Positions 35,880 through 46,947 of a stretch of DNA of 64,000 nucleotides are shown piece by piece. Below the pieces are notes generated by a model, which was not told the DNA's origin, ran no database searches, and saw only the letters and a program-made list of their open reading frames with translations. Position 1 is the stretch's first letter. Every line of letters begins with the position of its first letter. Source of the stretch: Thalassia testudinum. Lineage: Eukaryota; Streptophyta; Magnoliopsida; Alismatales; Hydrocharitaceae. The stretch is from the NCBI GenBank assembly GCA_037157565.1, contig JAZHRO010000063.1, positions 87,882,001 through 87,946,000 of the forward strand, read 5' to 3'. The translations under genes were made by a program, and so were the position numbers.

Positions 35880-36011
35880 ATAACCAAAAAAGAAAAGGTG
35901 ATCATTGATGTGAAAATATAAGATCACCGACATTTTAAGGATACTAACAACAATGTATCTAAATGCCACTATAATCCCACCGTCAGTATATGTACTATTT
36001 TTTGTAGTGAC
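35880..36011 (+). mobile_element. CACTA (En/Spm)-like element end
   Basis: ACTATTTTTTGTAGTG ends at about 36011, the inverse of the CACTACAAAAAAT terminus of many plant CACTA elements. It is preceded by GCCACTATAATCCC, a typical subterminal phrase. I did not find the partner terminus, so the size is unknown. A second stretch with TTAGTGACATA and CATCACTATAGGGC at 41270-41335 may belong to related sequence. Confidence 0.35.
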
Positions 36012-36462
36012 CTTTGACATTTAAAAACCAAACATGGTATTAGGATGTTTGTATATATGCATGGACTTATCTGCAATGCGTCTGCATGTGTACAACCTTG
36101 ATACTTATTGGCAAAATCACATCCCATAATAGAAGGATTGTCCTAAAGTTATGGAGGATATTGATGGAATATAAGCACATCTTTAAGGAGTAAATAGAGG
36201 GAACTTTTATAGAATTTTTAAGCACAATACCCACATGCGTGCATGGAATCATAATGTCCCAAGAGTTTCAAAAGCAATACAGGTTATATAATAAACCACA
36301 ACAATGGCATGAAACAAAGCAATGTGATAAGTCCAAAATTATCAGGAACACAGCAATAATGCGATGTGATAAGTCTTTGGTTTCTTGCAATGTGATAAGT
36401 CCAAAATTATAAGGAACAATTGACAAGCATACAATTTAATTATCAGAATCACATTTGCCTAC

Positions 36463-36752
36463 CTATAAGCATACAACGTAATTCTGTATTTTGTGCTATC
36501 TGCATAAGCTGTAAGTTGGACCCCTAATATATAATTAATTGCATTCTTGCCATTCAGCTGATGTTGAGCTATTTCATCCTCCCTAAGAACTCTACAATTT
36601 GTCCACTTTTTGGTCCTTTCTACCAGTGTCAAGCAAGTCAGGAAACATTCAATTTCAAGCATACAGTAATTGTCAAAGCTAAAAGGCCCAATTAGCTTGC
36701 ACTGTATGTAGCCAATCCTGAACTTTTTGAGTCCAATTGGAAGTAAGCTTCG
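36463..36752 (-). CDS. Exon 3 of an unrecognised host gene
   Basis: An open 290-bp stretch on the - strand starts after acceptor CCAAG (CGAAGC...) and ends at donor TATAG|GTAGGC. It encodes RSLLPIGLKKFRIGYIQC, KLIGPFSFDNYCMLEIEC, then ERTKKWTNCRVLREDEIAQH and QLNGKNAINYILGVQLTA, ending in YRITLYAYR. It has no stops over 96 codons, splice sites at both ends, and an in-frame continuation from 36992-36922. I do not recognise the family. It looks like a globular, non-repetitive domain with no signal peptide or membrane helix. No downstream exon was found before 36000. Confidence 0.5.
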
Positions 36753-36921
36753 CTTGGCACGTTAAGATTAACATACAACCATATTAGCAAATCTTTGGTG
36801 TTATAAGTATCAGTTAAACATTGCTTTTAAGATAAGATCGGATATATAAAAAGTTGCAAAAAAGAATCCATATATTCATAGTTACAAAATCTCCAAACAA
36901 GCAATTGGTTATTGCACTTAC

Positions 36922-36992
36922 AACATCTATAAATGGATCATATGCTTGGTCTACCAAGTAAGCCAATGTTCTCTCAGAATCAATTATAGTTC
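36922..36992 (-). CDS. Exon 2 of the same unrecognised gene
   Basis: 71 bp bounded by CTAAG| and |GTAAGTG. Its open frame encodes TIIDSERTLAYLVDQAYDP then FIDV and joins the exon at 36752 in phase (V then R). The canonical donor and matched phase support a real gene rather than a chance ORF. Confidence 0.5.
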
Positions 36993-37615
36993 CTTAGGTA
37001 CTTGATGTTGTAAGGATTGATTGATCAATAGGCAAAATTTGTCCATTAATGACGATACTCCATAGGTTTAAATTATAATGTGGCCTACGATGAAATATCA
37101 AGAAGATATTAAAGTTTATAAGCAACTTTTTCAAGTGAAGGATTAAGGTTTTTTTATCATGGATAAATGGCTAAGTGTCAATGACTAGATCAGTAAGAAG
37201 CAAACGTAGAATAATTTTTCCCATTACCCTCTCAAAGGAAAAAAAATGATTTTTCCTATTACATAAATTAAGATGAACTATTTTGAGGTGTCCCATGCAT
37301 GATGAACTTTTTTTTTGAAGTGTCTATGTATAACATATTTATATGCATATGGTGCAAGTTATGTGTGTCTATGTATAATATTAATATTACGTATGGAAAA
37401 AAATTCTATTTAGAATTTCATGAATTTAATGGCAGTACTCACTTTCGATTCTTCCTAATTATCCTTCAATGGACAACAAGGGGCCACCATTATTAGTCAC
37501 TTGATTATTGTTGACACAAAGAAGAGATCCATTAGTGAACCCGTCAGTAGCAAAATTCAGAAACTTTGCAACAAATCATGTGATAAGCTGACACAAGCAT
37601 AACAACTATGATCAC

Positions 37616-37657
37616 CTGTGGTTTTGACTGCTGATCAAGCTCAAACTTCCAGGAAAT
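37616..37657 (-). CDS. Possible exon 1 of the same gene
   Basis: 42 bp between a pyrimidine-rich acceptor (TTTTTTGTCAAACAG) and a GTGATC donor. It encodes ISWKFELDQQSKPQ in one frame. Phase compatibility with the next exon needs one extra base, so an intermediate exon or another frame is possible. Confidence 0.35.
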
Positions 37658-38114
37658 CTGTTTGACAAAAAAGAAAAAGGAAAGACAATACCATAAGGAA
37701 CATTGCATTCACGAATAACCAAAAAGAATTTCAATCTGCATGCTTAGCTAAATAAAAACAATTATAAAACTTCCTATGTGGTTTGGGTGAAGCTAACCAT
37801 CTTTTTTTAAAGGGCATCTAAATCCCCCCACCCCCTGTTGCGAAAAAAGAAAAATAAATAAATAAAGGGCATTTCACCTTTGTGATAAAAATTAGCTATC
37901 AAACTCTCCAATTTAATCATTTTAATAACATTCTAATTAAAATTCATAAGCTGGAATAAGATCTTATCATTCCAAAGAACATAAATATCTTTTCTATTTT
38001 GAATAAAGTTTGCTTTAAATAGAGAAGAAAATTTTTAGTATAAGATTCTCCATAGTATAAGCAAAACCCTTCCACTCACCAAAATGTATTGTAAGTTCCA
38101 CATCTTATCAAGGT

Positions 38115-38656
38115 TCGAAATGCCGATTTCGACGCCGTGCCGATGAAATTGTAGTATGCATTTCGTGGGTATGTCGAAGGCATGCCGTAAAAATGTCCAT
38201 TTTTCGATGGCAGATTTCGACAATTTCGACGGTCCGAAAAAATGATATTTCGAGGCACGCCAATGGCATGTCGATGCATGCCGACAGAAATGATAGAAAT
38301 GATTGATCTAATATATTTACAGGTTATTTGAGCCTATATGAAAACAAATCAACGTGTGTGTGTGAATTCCCTCCCAGCACCCAGCCATTTCAAAGTTCCC
38401 TCCCCATCCAACCACACACACACGGTCATAGTCATATTCCCTCCCTACAACCTTTCAAATTTCAAAATTCCTGCCGCATTTCAAAATTCCCGCCGCTCAG
38501 CCACGGTCGGCACGCCGTCGTTTCGTCGGCAACTGTCGGCATGCCAGCGAAATCCTCGGCATACCTACGGTTTCCATACAAACCGACACTATATTTGTGT
38601 CGACATGCCCTCCCTCCAAAAACCCCCTTACCGACGGCATGCCATCGGCATTTAAA
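38115..38656. mobile_element. MITE-like block with GGCATGCCG palindromes
   Basis: The ends share AAATGCCGAT in inverted orientation (38118-38127 and the complement at 38644-38653). Inside, GGCATGCCG, GCATGCCGAC, GTCGGCATGCC and related self-complementary phrases occur repeatedly on both sides of a central CT/AC-rich segment. This arrangement suggests a small terminal-inverted-repeat element. I cannot assign a superfamily or find a clear target duplication. Confidence 0.4.
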
Positions 38657-38791
38657 TCAGGTACTTTGCATAAAGAAGAATTCCATTTCTCAAAAATGTG
38701 TTTCAACACAAAAAAGCAACAAAAGCATAATGAAAATGCAACCAGAATATTACCAAAGGCAAGTCAAGATATTACCATAGAACATGTATAG

Positions 38792-39165
38792 ATGAAACAA
38801 TTGATACCATGCATAGAAATTTTGGTTCGGGATATTCTAGAGATCCTGTAACAAAAGCATGGTTAGTGCATCACGAGCACCCTGTCTTTGGATTCCCTAC
38901 ATTAGTGCACTTCAGTTGGGGAACTAGTACTTCCTATATTGAGGATGGCATCGAGGTTGTATGGGAGGCTAACAGAGAGGATGAGGAATCATTAGGGAGT
39001 GGGAGTAAGAAGAACCATATGAAATTGTCAAATCTTGGATTTACAGGATGCAAGAAAAGAAGCAAGGAAATTGAATCCAGTGGTAAAGGTCACTGTCTCA
39101 ACTTCCCCAAGCAAGGAAAAAAAGGGAACTTTGGGGATTTCAAGTGTCAAGGACATCAATGATAA
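38792..39165 (+). pseudogene. RNase H2 subunit A-like last exon, probably non-functional
   Basis: RNase H2A is the catalytic subunit that removes ribonucleotides from DNA. After an acceptor-like GTATAG the frame reads DETIDTMHRNFGSGYSRDPV, then TKAWLVHHEHPVFGFPTLVH and FSWGTSTSYIEDGIEVVW, then KLSNLGFTGCKK and EIESSGKG, all characteristic of the plant RNase H2A C-terminal part. The usually conserved GYP-DP turn is GYSRDP here. After GKGHC the sequence matches the family better in another frame (QARKK), which indicates a frameshift. The upstream exons with the DEDD catalytic residues were not found within several kilobases. Confidence 0.7.
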
Positions 39166-41439
39166 AAAAAGGTCCTTAGTTTTTCAGATGTCCATCATTC
39201 AATATAAACGTTCTTAATTGTTGTGTAGGTTTTGGATTGCTTATGACATTCATTGTATCTGCAATCTATTATATACATCCAACAAAATACCACATCCATT
39301 CTAGTATAACATTTAGAATTTTGATGAAAACAAACTGTCACAGATTATTTTTCTTGTTCCAAGACTAACTTTTTACATTTGGATAAATAGGGAGGCCAAC
39401 ATCAAGATTAAATGAAGAGATTGGCAATGATAGTGAGGGCCACAAGGAGGTGAGATCAGCAATGGTGAGAATGTCCTTGTTTTGATACCAATCATAGGAC
39501 ACTCTAGATATTTGGGACTCTTTGGACTCACACACTTTTTTTCCTATAGGTCCCATCCTAGGAACACTTTATTTGAAAGCCATTCTTGTGGCATGCTTAT
39601 CCTAACCCACTCCCCTACTTCCCCACCCAAACCACCCTTTTGATTCGTCATATACCTTTCCTTCAACACAAGTAAAATGTTCACAGCAGTTACATATGGG
39701 GGCTTGCCCTAAACCACTATGACTTGTGGGGATCACATAGGCTCAGACAGGTAATAGGCAAGGCAATGAAGATTGGAATGAAGAGAGACCAAGGACATGG
39801 ATCTCTAAATTAGAAGCCAGTGCAGGGACATTGTGGTCCAAAAGACTCAAAGTTTAACATAGTTGAAGATTCCAACAAACTTCTAGGATGTGAAATGAAT
39901 GCCTAGGCACCACAAACGATAAGTTAAGCACGCTATGAAACTAGAGGTGTGTTTGTGTTGATTAACCAATAAACAAGCAAGTAGGTCACGTGACTAAGGT
40001 AGGTTTGACATTGCAACAATAAGCCACTGCATACAAGATTATAGATCACTTAAAAGGAATCACATATCAAAACCTAATACCTAAGCATAAGTCAAGATAG
40101 CAAGTAAATCAATACAAATTGAGAGAAAGATCAAGCATCGAGAAAGAGATTGAGCAGGAAACTGAGCTCCGATTTGATCCCAAACACTAATTGTGCTAAA
40201 ATCGAGTAACAAAGATCATAGGAGAATGATTAATTAAAGGGGATCAATGTGGATGAGAGATTTGAGAGATGGATCTAGGAGATTGTGTTGCAGATCGTCT
40301 AAGAGATCGAACTTGATAAGTTATTGAGCATAGATCGTGGGAGAAAGAGAGGTTAAGGTTTTACCTTGATGAGTAATAGTGGTAGTGCTTCGTAAGGAGG
40401 CAAAAGTGGGAGGCAGCAGTGCACCTGGTGGAGACGAGCCAATCAAAAGGATGAAGATCCCACTACGGCATTTCGTCAAACATCTCGCATGCAGTGTCAC
40501 CCTTACCTTCCCATCGTGCCATTTCATTGAACACCTTGCCATCCAATTCCTTGTGGGAGGACAAGGGACGAAGCTTACACACATGACGAGAGGAACCCAG
40601 TGAGATCGATCAAAAGCAACCTCCAAGGATTACAAGATCGATCAAGAGAACCCTAAGGAGGATAATAGAGAAAGTTATTGAATGAGAACCTCATAGAGAG
40701 ATTGGCGATTGATCAAGAATGCTCCAGTGAAATCAATTGGGAGTGAGATCAATCGACAGTGCCTAAGCGAGATTGATTGAGAACGAGAACAACTGAGATC
40801 GTGAGATCAATAGAGAGTACCTGAGACTTGTTTGCACTCCAATAAGGAGATCTCGATTGGTGGAGCCCCCATAAGACCGAAGAAGCACAGCCTCTGGTGA
40901 TTACTCCGCCATGCACCATTCCCTCACACCACCATCCATGTTGTGACGAAGGGGATCTCTTCTACCATTACCATCTCGAGAGTTGCTGTTGAGGTGGACG
41001 GTGGGGCGGAAGGTATCGAGGCGGATGTTGTCATCGTGGGGGGAGGGCAGGGGAAGGGCGGAAAGGGAGGGAGAGGAGGTGGAGCTCGGTGGAGATGTCG
41101 AAGGAGGAGGGAGAGTTAAAGAGGGAGAGACATCGACGAGGGAGGTGAGTCTGGAGAGAAACGAGTGAGCAACCAGCGATGGAAGGTGGGATCTCATGCA
41201 TCTATCCCTTCTATATTTTTTTCAAAAAAAAAGGGTGTTCGCAGGTGTACAAATAAACTAACGATGTATAACATATCCTATTAGTGACATAAGTTGATTA
41301 TCGACAAAGGTAGATCATCACTATAGGGCATTTATTTTGTAATGAATCTCTAAGGCAAACAAACCATTGGACAGGCTATGGGGCCTAAGAAGCTTTTGTT
41401 GGAGACCCAAACCTTAAGCAGATGTTGTCAGAGCGAAAT
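39166..41439. other. Unassigned DNA with GATC-rich stretches
   Basis: No supported gene. 40100-40870 is full of GAGATCGATCAAGAG-like phrases that also occur at 35450-35620, so both may be parts of one dispersed repeat. 40900-41190 is GC-rich with an ORF on - (Ser/Pro-rich) and a purine-rich ORF on +, probably low-complexity sequence. An A9 run at 41223-41231 and CACTA-like phrases at 41270-41335 precede element E. Confidence 0.4.
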
Positions 41440-44100
41440 CGATGTTTTAAATGCTATGTGGTAGTATAGGTTGAAATCGTTTGAAAATAAATAATATTTA
41501 TTACTCGAATTTCTGAAATGAAGTATGAGGTCGAACACAGGGAGTAAATAAGAATTCACACACTAATTTCAATAATGTAGATGAGCACAAGAAAATGAGT
41601 CAAATAATGCTAAAAAATGAATATTAATTACTCAAAATTGATTATCAATGTAGAATATAAGTCTAACAAGAGTTTGGCATATCAAAAAGAAATCTAGAAT
41701 AAACATAGTGGTGATTTAGATCACCGATTATTTAATCTAGATAATCATATAATGATCAAGCAGGAATGCCAAATAAACCAATAATATCCAGGACCACTTA
41801 AGTAATTAAATAAATGATCAGTGCCTCAGACATCTAATTTGATAATCAGAAGGCTTAAGTGCTTCCTCTTCTTCTCAGCCCTTTTTCTTCTTCAATTATG
41901 CCTTCTCTCTTCACTTCTTTACACACGAGCCTTCTTCTTCTACTCTTCTCAAGTTCTCCTTCTGTTATGCCTTCTTATTTTCCTTCTGTCTTCAGTCTCG
42001 TCTCCCTTCTTCTAAGTAGGCCTTCTTTCTTTCCTCCTCTTCTACAAAGGCATCCTTCTCTTCTTCTTTCTTTCTTCACACATAGATGGCGGCCATCTTA
42101 GCTTTGGCTAAGTGTCGCACAAGGCAAAACCCTCCCCTGCCCCATGCTCTCTTTCTTTCTACCTCTTAGGTTCCACCCTCCTAGGGCCACAATCAGGGTA
42201 GTCGGGTAAACGGGCAGACGCGCACCCGGGACCAAGCTCACCGGCATGGGTGGTGAGCGAGGAGTGCTTAGGTTAGGCGGGTTATCAGATCAGCCAAACT
42301 TGCATGTAAGGTGTCGCGAGCGAGGTGCATGAGGGGCGCGTGCGGGAACCTCACCCCCTGTGCTTGCTAAGGCGATAAGCCTTGGGCATAAAATCAAAAT
42401 ATGTGGCGTCGCTTGGTCGTTAGCTTCCGAGGTGGGACTAAAGTTTCACCCTTCCTTCGTGTACACTGCACTAATGCCTCTCTGCCGAATTGCACCTACT
42501 GCTGGGGGTATTCCCCCCAATTGGAGTCTTGCGCATTCCTTAAGCAAAGCTGCAGTGCCTGGGACTTCACTTGGGGCTCGCGATGCTTGGAGCAAGGCTT
42601 CAAGCTTCACTCGAGGCTTCGTCAATGGCGGCGATGACCTGTTATCTGAAAACCAAGAATAAGGCCTCTCAGCCATGTTAAAGCACTCAGGAAGTGTCAC
42701 CAGATGACGACAAATGTAACCGTGGTGGTGCGAGGTGATTGGCGGAGTGAGGAGATCAGATGACCTCGGACTGTTGGTGCAGAGGGTTTAGGTGAATGGG
42801 AAGGCAAATAGGGAGAGGGGTTTAGTAGGGTGTGATGCGGCGAAGGTCGTGAGGTGGTTGGAGAGTTGATTGGTGGTTTGTGGTGGTGCGATGGACTCAC
42901 TGGAGGAGTGGTCGGAGACAGAGAAGACGGAGGCGAGCATTGGTGTCGAGGGCTATTTTTGGGGTTTTTGGGTACGAAACTAAACCTAAGAGCTAAACTA
43001 ACTAATCTAACTTAATCTAAACGGATGAAAGGGAGAGAACGGCATGGGGATTGGTAGGTCAGCACTGGGGAAGAAGGTACTCCGGTGATGGGGATGGCGA
43101 CGACGACGGAGATAGAGGGGCTCCTGTTGGTAAAGCCAAGAACGAATGAAAGAGAGGAAGGGAATCCGACCACTGGTACTGTGGGCGGATGAGGAAGGAG
43201 GTCAGGAGGAGTCGTCGAAGCTTGTGGAGCTTTGCAGCCAAAAGAGGAAGGAATATAGGGATTTCACAACCAGAATCAAGCTTGGGAAGTTCAGCCTGAT
43301 CTGGGCTTGCTTATATAAGCCTTTGGAGAGAGTTTTGAACTTGGAAGCCAAGCTTCTAAGCTAGGAAATTTAGGTCACCAGAGTTTGTTGGAATAGGATT
43401 CATGGCGACAGGGACCTTCTTGTGAAAATGATGACAAAGTTAGGAGGCTATTTGTAAGAAATTCAAAAGTTAAGGATCTTAATGAGATAAAAAAGAGTCT
43501 GACTAGACCAAAATGCAAACATGGTTAAGATGATCTCAGATTGAACCCAAATTTTGGTATAAACCTAATTTAGACCCAAGGAATCCAATGGTGAAGTTAA
43601 ATTTAGGTTTTTACCTAGTTTGACTAGGTAATTTATGTAAAAACCCAAATGAGGGCAAATGTCTGTCTAGGACTCTATTTTAGGTCAAGATGAGTTCTGA
43701 TGGTCAATTTGAAGGTACTAAACCCCAGAGAATATTTTTCTATGGATTTTAGAGGATTTAAGTAAATTTTATCCTGATCAGAACCTCAATTAGGTGGGTC
43801 TGCTTTTAGAGTTTCAAAAGTCATTTAATTCTCAAAACATACGAAAACATTTTTCAGTCTGTTCTAACCCACTTGTTGGACATTTAAGACCATTTAAACC
43901 TTAATTACCCCTTGGGAAAACCTATGATTGTTCTGCATTCAAGATATGATGGTAAAATTGTAATTTTAACCCTGTTTTCTTATTTTTCCCTCAGAATGAT
44001 TATGCAATGAATTAAGGCTCTCTGGCGATTGTGTAGGACTATTTATTCCTTGATAATGACTAAATTGAGTTAGTTATGGCTCATGATGGTATTCCCATCA
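41440..44100 (-). repeat. 3' LTR of element E
   Basis: On - it starts TGATGGGAATACC after the polypurine tract. Its end is placed at CATCG (41444-41440) because the Athila-typical GTTCGACC segment lies about 90 bases before it, as in A and B. The first 1.45 kb align with the F LTR. ORFs within it (41821-42101, 42360-42700, 42697-42900, 43059-43364) are probably LTR sequence. 42446-42700 on - is long and GC-balanced and could be captured sequence. Confidence 0.65.
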
Positions 44101-44118
44101 TACCCCCATGCCTAGCTT
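44101..44118 (-). other. Polypurine tract of element E
   Basis: On - AAGCTAGGCATGGGGGTA precedes TGATGGG, the same arrangement as in F. Confidence 0.7.
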
Positions 44119-44178
44119 TTGCTAGTCTCTTAGCCAAATCTCATGGAATTAACTCAAATTCTTGACCATGCTTTGTTC

Positions 44179-44183
44179 TTATG
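44179..44183. repeat. TSD TTATG, left copy (solo LTR)
   Basis: TTATG directly precedes TGTTACGACC. The same five bases follow the other end at 46943-46947. Confidence 0.85.
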
Positions 44184-46942
44184 TGTTACGACCCAATTCC
44201 CGAATCCCTACAGGATACGAGAATCGGACTGACTTGACTGATCCCAAGACCCAGTCATCCAACGAGAAAGTAACCAAAAAGTAGTAAAATAAACCACATT
44301 CACCATGCAAGTAACTAACAGTAACAAAAGTACAGCAGTAAAGAAAAGAACTACTACAGTGCATACCACCACAACAGTAGAGAATTAAAAACAGGTACAG
44401 AAATATGAAGTTTACAATAAAAGAGTACAAGGTCTAACAGAAATACTCACTACTACAGAAAATGGGTACAACAAAAGTACAACTACTGGGCTCTACTAGG
44501 CCCAGCACCCTCCGCAGCCATAGGCTCTGGCTGCTCAACACCTGACCCTGAAAAAGGTGACAAATATGACACGTCAGTAAAACGCTGAGTAGAGTGGCAA
44601 CCAGCTAGCTAAGAAAAACAGTAAAGGTGGACAAGTAGCTGTTGTTTTTAATTTCTTTCTTTATTTCTCTATTTACTCTTTCTTGATTTATTTCTCAGGT
44701 CTTTCTCTTGATCTCGAATGTTCCTCGTGGAAACGATCTTGATTGCAGTCTTTTCCGAAAAGTAGAAGTCGCACGTGGTGCTCTCCTGGTCGGAAGAGTC
44801 CCCCATGGTGGTCCTACCCTCAGTCAACCACCCCAAGGTCGCTGACAGACATAACGGTGACTACGGCACGCACGATAAACGCACAGGTAGCTACCTCGCA
44901 CTGGCACGCGATCAGTCATTTCCGTTAACGGGTGCGCCCAAAGCACAGCACGGAACCAGTATAGGGCAGAGCCCTCTCAGTAAAGGGGTCCAACCCCTCC
45001 ACAGTAACCAAATAGGGGTCTTTCCCCTCCACAGTCCGCGCACCCTCGCCTGACTACCCTGGTTTGCCCAGTGGACCTAACAAGTCGGTGTAGGATGGCT
45101 AGCTGAACCCCAGGCCCCGTGAGGTGGCTAGCTCCCTCCCTACACTAGTAGCTCTCCCCGGTACGGTGTACGCGAGGGCCAAAAGTCGGTACAAGGTGGC
45201 CAGACCTAACCCCGGGTCCCTGGGGCGGCTAGCTCCGCTCTGCACTAAACAGGGGGACAGTCTCTCTCCTTGGTACTCCGTACTCAAGGGCCAGCTCACT
45301 TCCCCATCCACTTTCCCAGTTCCATTCTATTTATTTTCTAGAAGCTCTACTCCTAATTTCCCGTAGAGTTCATGCTCATATTTCTCAGGCCAAGCCATAC
45401 TAGGTTTCATCATTTTAGTTTTATTCGCATATAGCCCGTGTTTCCAACATTTAATCTCAATTTATATACAAGCAGCTCGAATTTAGTTTCCAAACAACAC
45501 GAATTTCATGTAGCAGTTATTAGCAACGTACTCTATATTTCACAGGTAACTGTTATCCAATTACAGGCGATTATCATTATTCTATCTACTTATCCAAGAC
45601 TGCAATTCAGGTATTCAAGACATTCGTTTCAATGTTTCTGTTCCTAGGATTCATGCCATACCCTAGGATCTATCATTCAATCTAATTTTCAGGTCCTAGG
45701 ATTCATGCCATACCCTAAGATCTATCATTTATTTCAGAGATGCATTAATGTTTGTAATTAACTAAAAGGAGCCACTCTACCCGCAAAATCGGGAGTAATG
45801 GGGGCATGATCGGTAGGTCCGCGTGCCTCCGCAACCCCCAAAGTCGCAACAGGACGAGGTCCTAACACAAGGATCAATCACAAGGATCAATCACAAGGAA
45901 CCACTCAGAACAAGATAAAAGTATTTCAAACAAGTAGAGAAACTAATTCTGAGAAGAACGAATCTTAAATGCGGAAATCGGACCTCGAACGGACCCTAAA
46001 CGGGTCAAAAACGACAACTCTGACTCAAATCAGACATCTGGAACACCTTCCAGACGTCTTAAAAAGTGGTCCAGGTCATACCTCACTCTGCGCTGCTCCT
46101 CAGACGTCCAGGGATCCTGCTGAACCATTTGGACCCAATTCCAGACGTCCGACCACCTCTCCGGACGTCTGGAGACGCTCTCCGTCGTCTAGTGCCTTGC
46201 CCATACGTCTGAACTACGTGGGAGGGCGTGTCCCCGCGCCTTCCCGAAATGAATCCTGCACACGTGACGAAAACCTTCTCAACACGACACGTCTCAGAAC
46301 CTCGGCGGAACGGCCTGCATGGCCGTATCCACAAAAGGAGGTATAGGAGAAAATACGTACCTCTCAGTCGTTTGGAGCTCCCTCCAGACGTCACCCGCGT
46401 CATCTGGACGTAGGTCCAGACGTCTGATTCTGGGAAAAATTCCCAGAATCAGAACCTCCTCGTCTTCATCCCGCTGCACGCGAGCTCGCCACGTAGCCGC
46501 TCATCCGCTGCTCGAGCTGCAGCAGCACCAGGGGAGATCTCCCCAGCACGACGCTCCTCTGCGCGCACGTCGGCCGGTCGTGAGCTGCTCCGACGGGCTC
46601 TCTCTCTTTCTCGCGCGCTCTCCCTCTTCTTCCCTCTTGTTGCACCTCTCCTCTCCGCACTGCACCCGGCAACAGTTGCTGCCCTCACGCTCACGCTCGC
46701 ACTGGAGGAAGGAGAAGACGGTGGGGTGGTCAACGAGGGAGAGGGGAGAGGGGTATTTGTAGGCGTGGGGGAAGGCGTCTGCAGGTCGGCGAGGGGAGAG
46801 AGAAAAAGAAGAGGGCGACGGGTTTCAGTCTGCGTGCGGCACGCGCGCAGACTCGCAATCGTACGCACGCAAAAATTTATTTCCAGACGTCTGAACCAAC
46901 TCCCAGACGTCTTAAAGTGTTTTGATGCCCCGGGTCTTAACA
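44184..46942 (-). mobile_element. Solo LTR of the Tekay family inserted in element E
   Basis: It runs TGTTACGACC...GGGTCTTAACA on +, the inverse of the LTRs at 50892-53514 and 58531-61184. It shares their CCAGACGTCTGG motifs, the CTGATTCTGG palindrome, and the GGGGTCCAACCCC/CCTGACTACCCTGG segments. It is 2759 bp, with no internal region and perfect TTATG duplications, so it arose by recombination between the two LTRs of a former full element. It is clearly more diverged from the two LTRs than they are from each other, so it marks an older insertion. ORFs inside (45969-46346, 46319-46762, 46449-46943) are LTR sequence. Confidence 0.9.
46424..46452. promoter_or_regulatory. Near-perfect palindrome in the solo LTR
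   Basis: A 13-bp stem beginning CTGATTCTGGGAA and ending TTCCCAGAATCAG around a 3-base centre. The equivalent site occurs in both LTRs of the full element with a compensated base-pair change. Confidence 0.7.
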
Positions 46943-46947
46943 TTATG
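46943..46947. repeat. TSD TTATG, right copy (solo LTR)
   Basis: Matches 44179-44183 exactly. Confidence 0.85.

Noticed and set aside
35571..36020. ORF with a poly-proline run on the - strand
   Set aside because: The run is the (GGT)14 microsatellite, and the rest shows no similarity to a protein.
40321..41197. Overlapping ORFs on both strands at 40.3-41.2 kb
   Set aside because: They are Ser/Pro-rich or purine-rich low-complexity frames open on both strands, with no motif.
42190..42700. Possible 5S-rRNA-containing Cassandra-type LTR, suggested by GTCCCACCTCGG-like sequence
   Set aside because: No 5S rRNA internal promoter sequence could be found, and the segment fits inside the E LTR.
45969..46943. 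Long overlapping ORFs on both strands at 45969-46943, 50826-51860 and 58482-59530
   Set aside because: They lie inside LTR copies, are open because of high GC content, show no domain, and their frames are not conserved between the copies.
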